Source of the DNA: an uncultured Sutterella sp.
GTDB taxonomy: Bacteria; Pseudomonadota; Gammaproteobacteria; Burkholderiales; Burkholderiaceae_F
Direction of reading: 5' to 3'
Assembly: GCA_900552915.1 (NCBI GenBank)
Contig: USBS01000087.1
Coordinates: 1-7,689 of the forward strand
Length of the DNA stretch: 7,689 bases
Part shown: one piece after another, positions 4,681 through 7,689 of the stretch
Layout: every line of letters starts with the position of its first letter
How positions within the stretch are numbered: position 1 is the first letter of the stretch
Position numbers and translations under genes: made by a program
Notes under the pieces: generated by a model
Seen by the model: the letters and a program-made list of their open reading frames with translations, nothing else
Databases searched by the model: none
What the model was told of the DNA's origin: nothing

Positions 4681-7248
4681 ATGGCGCCAGAAAGCACTTT
4701 TTCCGTGAAGCCCTATCAGAGCCTCAGAGAAAAGCTTGCTCAACGATTTGAGGAACACGCTCAAGTGGCCTCCTATCTGCGCCGCAACACCGCCGTAATC
4801 GACAAGTTCGTGCGCGACTGCGCCAAGTTCGCAAAGCTCCCCTCAAGATGCTCTTTGGCTGCGCTCGGCGGTTACGGACGACGCGAAATGTTTCCCTACT
4901 CCGATATTGATGTGGCTGTGCTCATTGCCGACGATGCGGCTGAAGCCGACCTTGCCGCAATCTCGGACTTTGTCACGATGCTCTGGAGCCTGGGGCTTAC
5001 CGTCGGCAGCAACGTGCGCACAAAAGCCGAAATGCTCAAGGTAACGTCCGAAGACATCACCGCCGCCACCGCCTTTTTGGAAGCACGCTGGCTTTGGGGA
5101 GACAAAGCGCTTTTCGAAGACACCTACCGAACCTTCATGTCGCAACTCGACAGCCGCATGTTTTTTCGCAACAAAATGCTCGAAATGCGGCAGCGCCACC
5201 AGAAGTACGGCGACACGCCCTACGCGCTTGAACCCAACATCAAGGAAGGGCTCGGAGGATTACGCGATCTGCAGGTGTTTCTCTGGTACTCCAAAGCTGC
5301 AGGCTACGGCCGCTCCTGGAAGGAAATGGCGCAGGCCGGGCTCATCACCAACACCGAGGCCTATCACTTCTCGCAATGCCTGCACTTTCTGCAGGAATTG
5401 CGGATTCGCTTGCACCTGACTGCGGGGCGACACGAGGATCGACTTATCTTCGACGTTCAGACAGCGCTGGCCAAGAGCGCGGGGTATCGTCCCAAAGGAG
5501 CGCTTCTGCCGAGCGAAGCGCTGATGAAGCGCTTTTATCTGAACGCCAAAAACATTGTGCAGCTCACCGAAATTTTGGTGGCGGCCATTGCGGAAAAGCT
5601 TTTTCGACAAGCCTCTCCCCGCTTCGTCAAACCCGTCGACGACGTCTTCATTGCCCGCGGCGACGTTCTGGACATCAAAAGTCTGGCAGACTTCCGCAAG
5701 GACAGCACGAATCTGCTGCGCGCCTTCGAGCTTTTTGCGCTTCACCGTGAATTCAAGCGCATGTCGACGAATCTGCTGCGTGCGCTCTGGCATGAGCGCG
5801 TCTCGATCGATACGCAATTTCGCAACAACCCGGTCAACAAGAAGCTCTTTCTCGATACGGTGAAGCTTCGCTACGGACCGTACCATTTTTTAAAAAACCT
5901 CAACACCTGGGGCATTCTGGGACGGTTCCTGCCGGTGTGGCGGCGCATCGTGGGACAGATGCAGCACGACCTCTTTCATATCTACACGGTCGATCAGCAC
6001 ACGATCGGCGTGGTGAAGTTCCTGCGCCGTCTCTCGCACTCCTCCTACGCGCACGAGTACCCGCTTTGTTCGCAGATCATGAACGACATCGAAAAACCCT
6101 GGCGGCTGACGCTTGCGGGGCTCTTCCACGACATTGCCAAAGGACGCGGAGGAAGTCATGCCGAGCTCGGCGCCAAGGAAATGAAGTCGTTTGCATCGGC
6201 CTTCGGCATTGAAAAGGACGACTCCGAGTACATGGAGTTTCTCGTGGGACAGCATCTTCTTATGAGCACCGTCGCGCAGCGCGAAGACATCACGAATCCC
6301 GAAGTGGTCGAGCGTTTTGCCGCCAAGGTAGGCACCAAGGAACGTCTCGATGGACTCTACCTACTCACCGTCTGCGACATCCGCGCCACAAGTCCCAAAG
6401 TTTGGAACGCCTGGAAGTACCAGCTGCTGACCGATCTATACCGCAGCACGCTCTTGTGTCTGGAAACGGGAGGCGCGCCCAAGACCCGTGCGGGCATCTT
6501 CGACGAACACAGAAGCAAAGCGTGCGAACTTATCTCCCAAAAAGGCTTGTCCGATGAGGTGCGCGACGCGTTCTGGAAAGAGCTCAACATTGTCTACTTT
6601 CTGCGCCACTCGCCGCAGGACATCGCCTGGCATACCGTGGAGCTCGCCTGCCGCCCCACTCCTGAAGAGCCGATCGTCAAATGCCGGACGCTTCGCAAGA
6701 GCGCCGGCTGCAAAGTACTCGTCTACACCCGGGACCAAAAGGACCTTTTTGCGCGCGTCGTGGCCTTTTTCGAGCGTGAAGGGCTTTCGGTTTTGGACGC
6801 CCGCATTCATACGACGGTTCACGGCTGGGCTTTGGATACGTTTCTGGTGCAGGATAAGCGCGGACGCGAGCCCAAGCAGCTGCAGGCGGCTATTGAAAAG
6901 AATCTCGCGGCGGTCATCCGCACAGCAAAACCCCTCCCCGAACCAAAAAAGGGAAAACTCTCGCGCCGCGGACGCAGCTTCCCGGTCACCCCGATCGTGG
7001 AAATCGAGCGCGACGAAAGTCAAAGAAGCTGGGTGCTTCGCATCACCTGCAACGACCGAATCGGGCTGCTTTTTGCAATTGCTGTCGTGCTCGCCCGACA
7101 CGGCATCAATTTGGCTACAGCCAAGATCTCGACGCTCGACGAGCGCGTCGAAGACGTCTTTCTGATCGACGGAGCTGCGCTGCAGGACCCCGACATGGTG
7201 GTGCAGGTGGAAACCGAATTGATCGACGCCGTGCTCAACGCCGCCTAA
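4681..7248 (+). CDS. glnD: Bifunctional PII uridylyltransferase / uridylyl-removing enzyme
   Basis: GlnD is the cytoplasmic glutamine sensor of nitrogen control. It adds UMP to PII proteins (GlnB/GlnK) when glutamine is low and removes it when glutamine is high. The chosen start gives 855 residues (E. coli 890). The domain order is complete. The nucleotidyltransferase domain has GGYGRRE at 63-69 and the catalytic carboxylates D75 and D77 in SDID. The HD hydrolase domain has H440, H483-D484 in LFHDIAKG, H493 and H525. Two C-terminal ACT domains follow, at about 678-750 (CKVLVYTRDQKDLF) and 784-855 (WVLRITCNDRIGLL, ending near VEDVFLIDG); these bind glutamine in the family. The linker before the second ACT is basic and typical. 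An upstream ATG at 4636 would add 15 residues but lacks a ribosome site. It is probably transcribed alone, divergent from the chalcone-isomerase-like gene. Confidence 0.97.
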   Translation: MAPESTFSVKPYQSLREKLAQRFEEHAQVASYLRRNTAVIDKFVRDCAKFAKLPSRCSLAALGGYGRREMFPYSDIDVAVLIADDAAEADLAAISDFVTMLWSLGLTVGSNVRTKAEMLKVTSEDITAATAFLEARWLWGDKALFEDTYRTFMSQLDSRMFFRNKMLEMRQRHQKYGDTPYALEPNIKEGLGGLRDLQVFLWYSKAAGYGRSWKEMAQAGLITNTEAYHFSQCLHFLQELRIRLHLTAGRHEDRLIFDVQTALAKSAGYRPKGALLPSEALMKRFYLNAKNIVQLTEILVAAIAEKLFRQASPRFVKPVDDVFIARGDVLDIKSLADFRKDSTNLLRAFELFALHREFKRMSTNLLRALWHERVSIDTQFRNNPVNKKLFLDTVKLRYGPYHFLKNLNTWGILGRFLPVWRRIVGQMQHDLFHIYTVDQHTIGVVKFLRRLSHSSYAHEYPLCSQIMNDIEKPWRLTLAGLFHDIAKGRGGSHAELGAKEMKSFASAFGIEKDDSEYMEFLVGQHLLMSTVAQREDITNPEVVERFAAKVGTKERLDGLYLLTVCDIRATSPKVWNAWKYQLLTDLYRSTLLCLETGGAPKTRAGIFDEHRSKACELISQKGLSDEVRDAFWKELNIVYFLRHSPQDIAWHTVELACRPTPEEPIVKCRTLRKSAGCKVLVYTRDQKDLFARVVAFFEREGLSVLDARIHTTVHGWALDTFLVQDKRGREPKQLQAAIEKNLAAVIRTAKPLPEPKKGKLSRRGRSFPVTPIVEIERDESQRSWVLRITCNDRIGLLFAIAVVLARHGINLATAKISTLDERVEDVFLIDGAALQDPDMVVQVETELIDAVLNAA

Positions 7249-7254
7249 GGACGA

Positions 7255-7283
7255 ATTTGCCGCGGTGTTCGGCCGTGGCAAAT
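7255..7283. terminator. Hairpin in the glnD–gltA convergent gap, weak bidirectional terminator candidate
   Basis: ATTTGCCGCGG (7255-7265) pairs with CCGTGGCAAAT (7273-7283) over 11 pairs, one of them G-U, around a seven-base loop. It starts six bases after the glnD stop and ends 26 bases from the gltA stop. Its placement suits termination from both sides, but neither flank has a proper U-run (TCGACTGTTTCGTT on the plus side), so efficiency is uncertain. Confidence 0.5.
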
Positions 7284-7309
7284 CGACTGTTTCGTTAAGG
7301 TTGCAGCTC

Positions 7310-7689
7310 TCAGCGCTCTGCAAGCGGCTTCACATGCCGCTCGGTGTGGCCCGTAAAGAGCTGACGCGGACGCCCGATTCGGAAAGCCGGATCGTCGATC
7401 ATTTCGTTGAGCTGCGCAAACCAGCCTACGGTGCGCGCCAGGGCAAAGATGGCCGTAAAGAGCGGCATCGGAATGCCGATTGCCTTCTGCACAATGCCCG
7501 AGTAGAAATCCACGTTCGGGTAGAGGCGGCGCGAAATGAAGTATTCGTCTTCCAGAGCGATTTTCTCGAGCGTGAGCGCGAGCTTAAAGAGAGGCGAATC
7601 GTGTAAGCCCAGCTCGTCGAGTACTTCGTAGCAGGTCTCGCGCATGAGCTTGGCGCGCGGATCGTAATTTTTGTAGACGCGGTGGCCGA
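7310..7689 (-). CDS. gltA: Citrate synthase, C-terminal part (N-terminus beyond window edge)
   Basis: Citrate synthase condenses acetyl-CoA with oxaloacetate at the entry of the TCA cycle, in the cytoplasm. The visible 125 residues are the C-terminal third of a protein that is usually about 430 residues. They begin at GHRVYKNYDPRA, which contains a catalytic histidine (E. coli H305). They include the catalytic aspartate of YPNVDFYSG (E. coli D362) and end with the family's RPRQLFTG segment and HVKPLAER before a TGA at 7312-7310. The sequence resembles the NADH-sensitive, hexameric Gram-negative form, but the regulatory N-terminal region is not visible. The frame is open to the right edge. It is convergent with glnD across a 61-base gap. 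Confidence 0.96.
   Translation of the reverse strand, partial: GHRVYKNYDPRAKLMRETCYEVLDELGLHDSPLFKLALTLEKIALEDEYFISRRLYPNVDFYSGIVQKAIGIPMPLFTAIFALARTVGWFAQLNEMIDDPAFRIGRPRQLFTGHTERHVKPLAER

Noticed and set aside
6436..7323. Minus-strand open frame of 295 codons opposite the end of glnD
   Set aside because: It is antisense to the HD-to-ACT part of GlnD and overlaps the gltA terminus; no family features or ribosome site are seen.

Overview
The window is ordinary chromosomal housekeeping DNA from a Gram-negative proteobacterium. I infer a betaproteobacterium of the order Burkholderiales, possibly a Sutterella-like gut lineage. The basis is the mltG / ygfZ divergent pair, the map–glnD neighbourhood, a Gram-negative type citrate synthase, and the protein sequences as I recognise them. 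No phage, insertion sequence, CRISPR array, tRNA or rRNA is visible.

Layout, left to right. (1) Positions 1-1913, minus strand: most of mltG, encoding an inner-membrane endolytic murein transglycosylase. It runs off the left edge, starts at a GTG, and carries an unusual cytoplasmic tail of about 350 residues ahead of its membrane helix. (2) Positions 1914-2090: a divergent intergenic region with a strong hairpin in the presumed ygfZ leader. (3) Positions 2091-2981, plus: ygfZ, a folate-binding protein for iron-sulfur enzyme maintenance. (4) Positions 3024-3857, plus: map, type I methionine aminopeptidase, probably co-transcribed with ygfZ and ended by a clear intrinsic terminator. (5) Positions 3924-4496, minus: an exported chalcone-isomerase-like protein of unknown role, lying between map and glnD. 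(6) Positions 4681-7248, plus: glnD, the bifunctional PII uridylyltransferase / uridylyl-removing enzyme. (7) Positions 7310-7689, minus: the C-terminal part of gltA (citrate synthase), convergent with glnD and cut by the right edge.

The genes do not form one pathway. ygfZ and map both serve protein maturation. glnD and gltA are linked physiologically, since citrate synthase feeds the route to 2-oxoglutarate that PII proteins sense, but they are convergent and not co-transcribed.

The least ordinary feature is the MltG N-terminal tail. It has a strongly basic, histone-H1-like block followed by a strongly acidic block. Inside the basic block sits the pentapeptide QLDLF, which matches the consensus for binding the DNA polymerase III sliding clamp (DnaN). 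If real, this would connect a peptidoglycan-cutting membrane enzyme to the nucleoid or the replication machinery. That is inference and needs conservation and binding tests.
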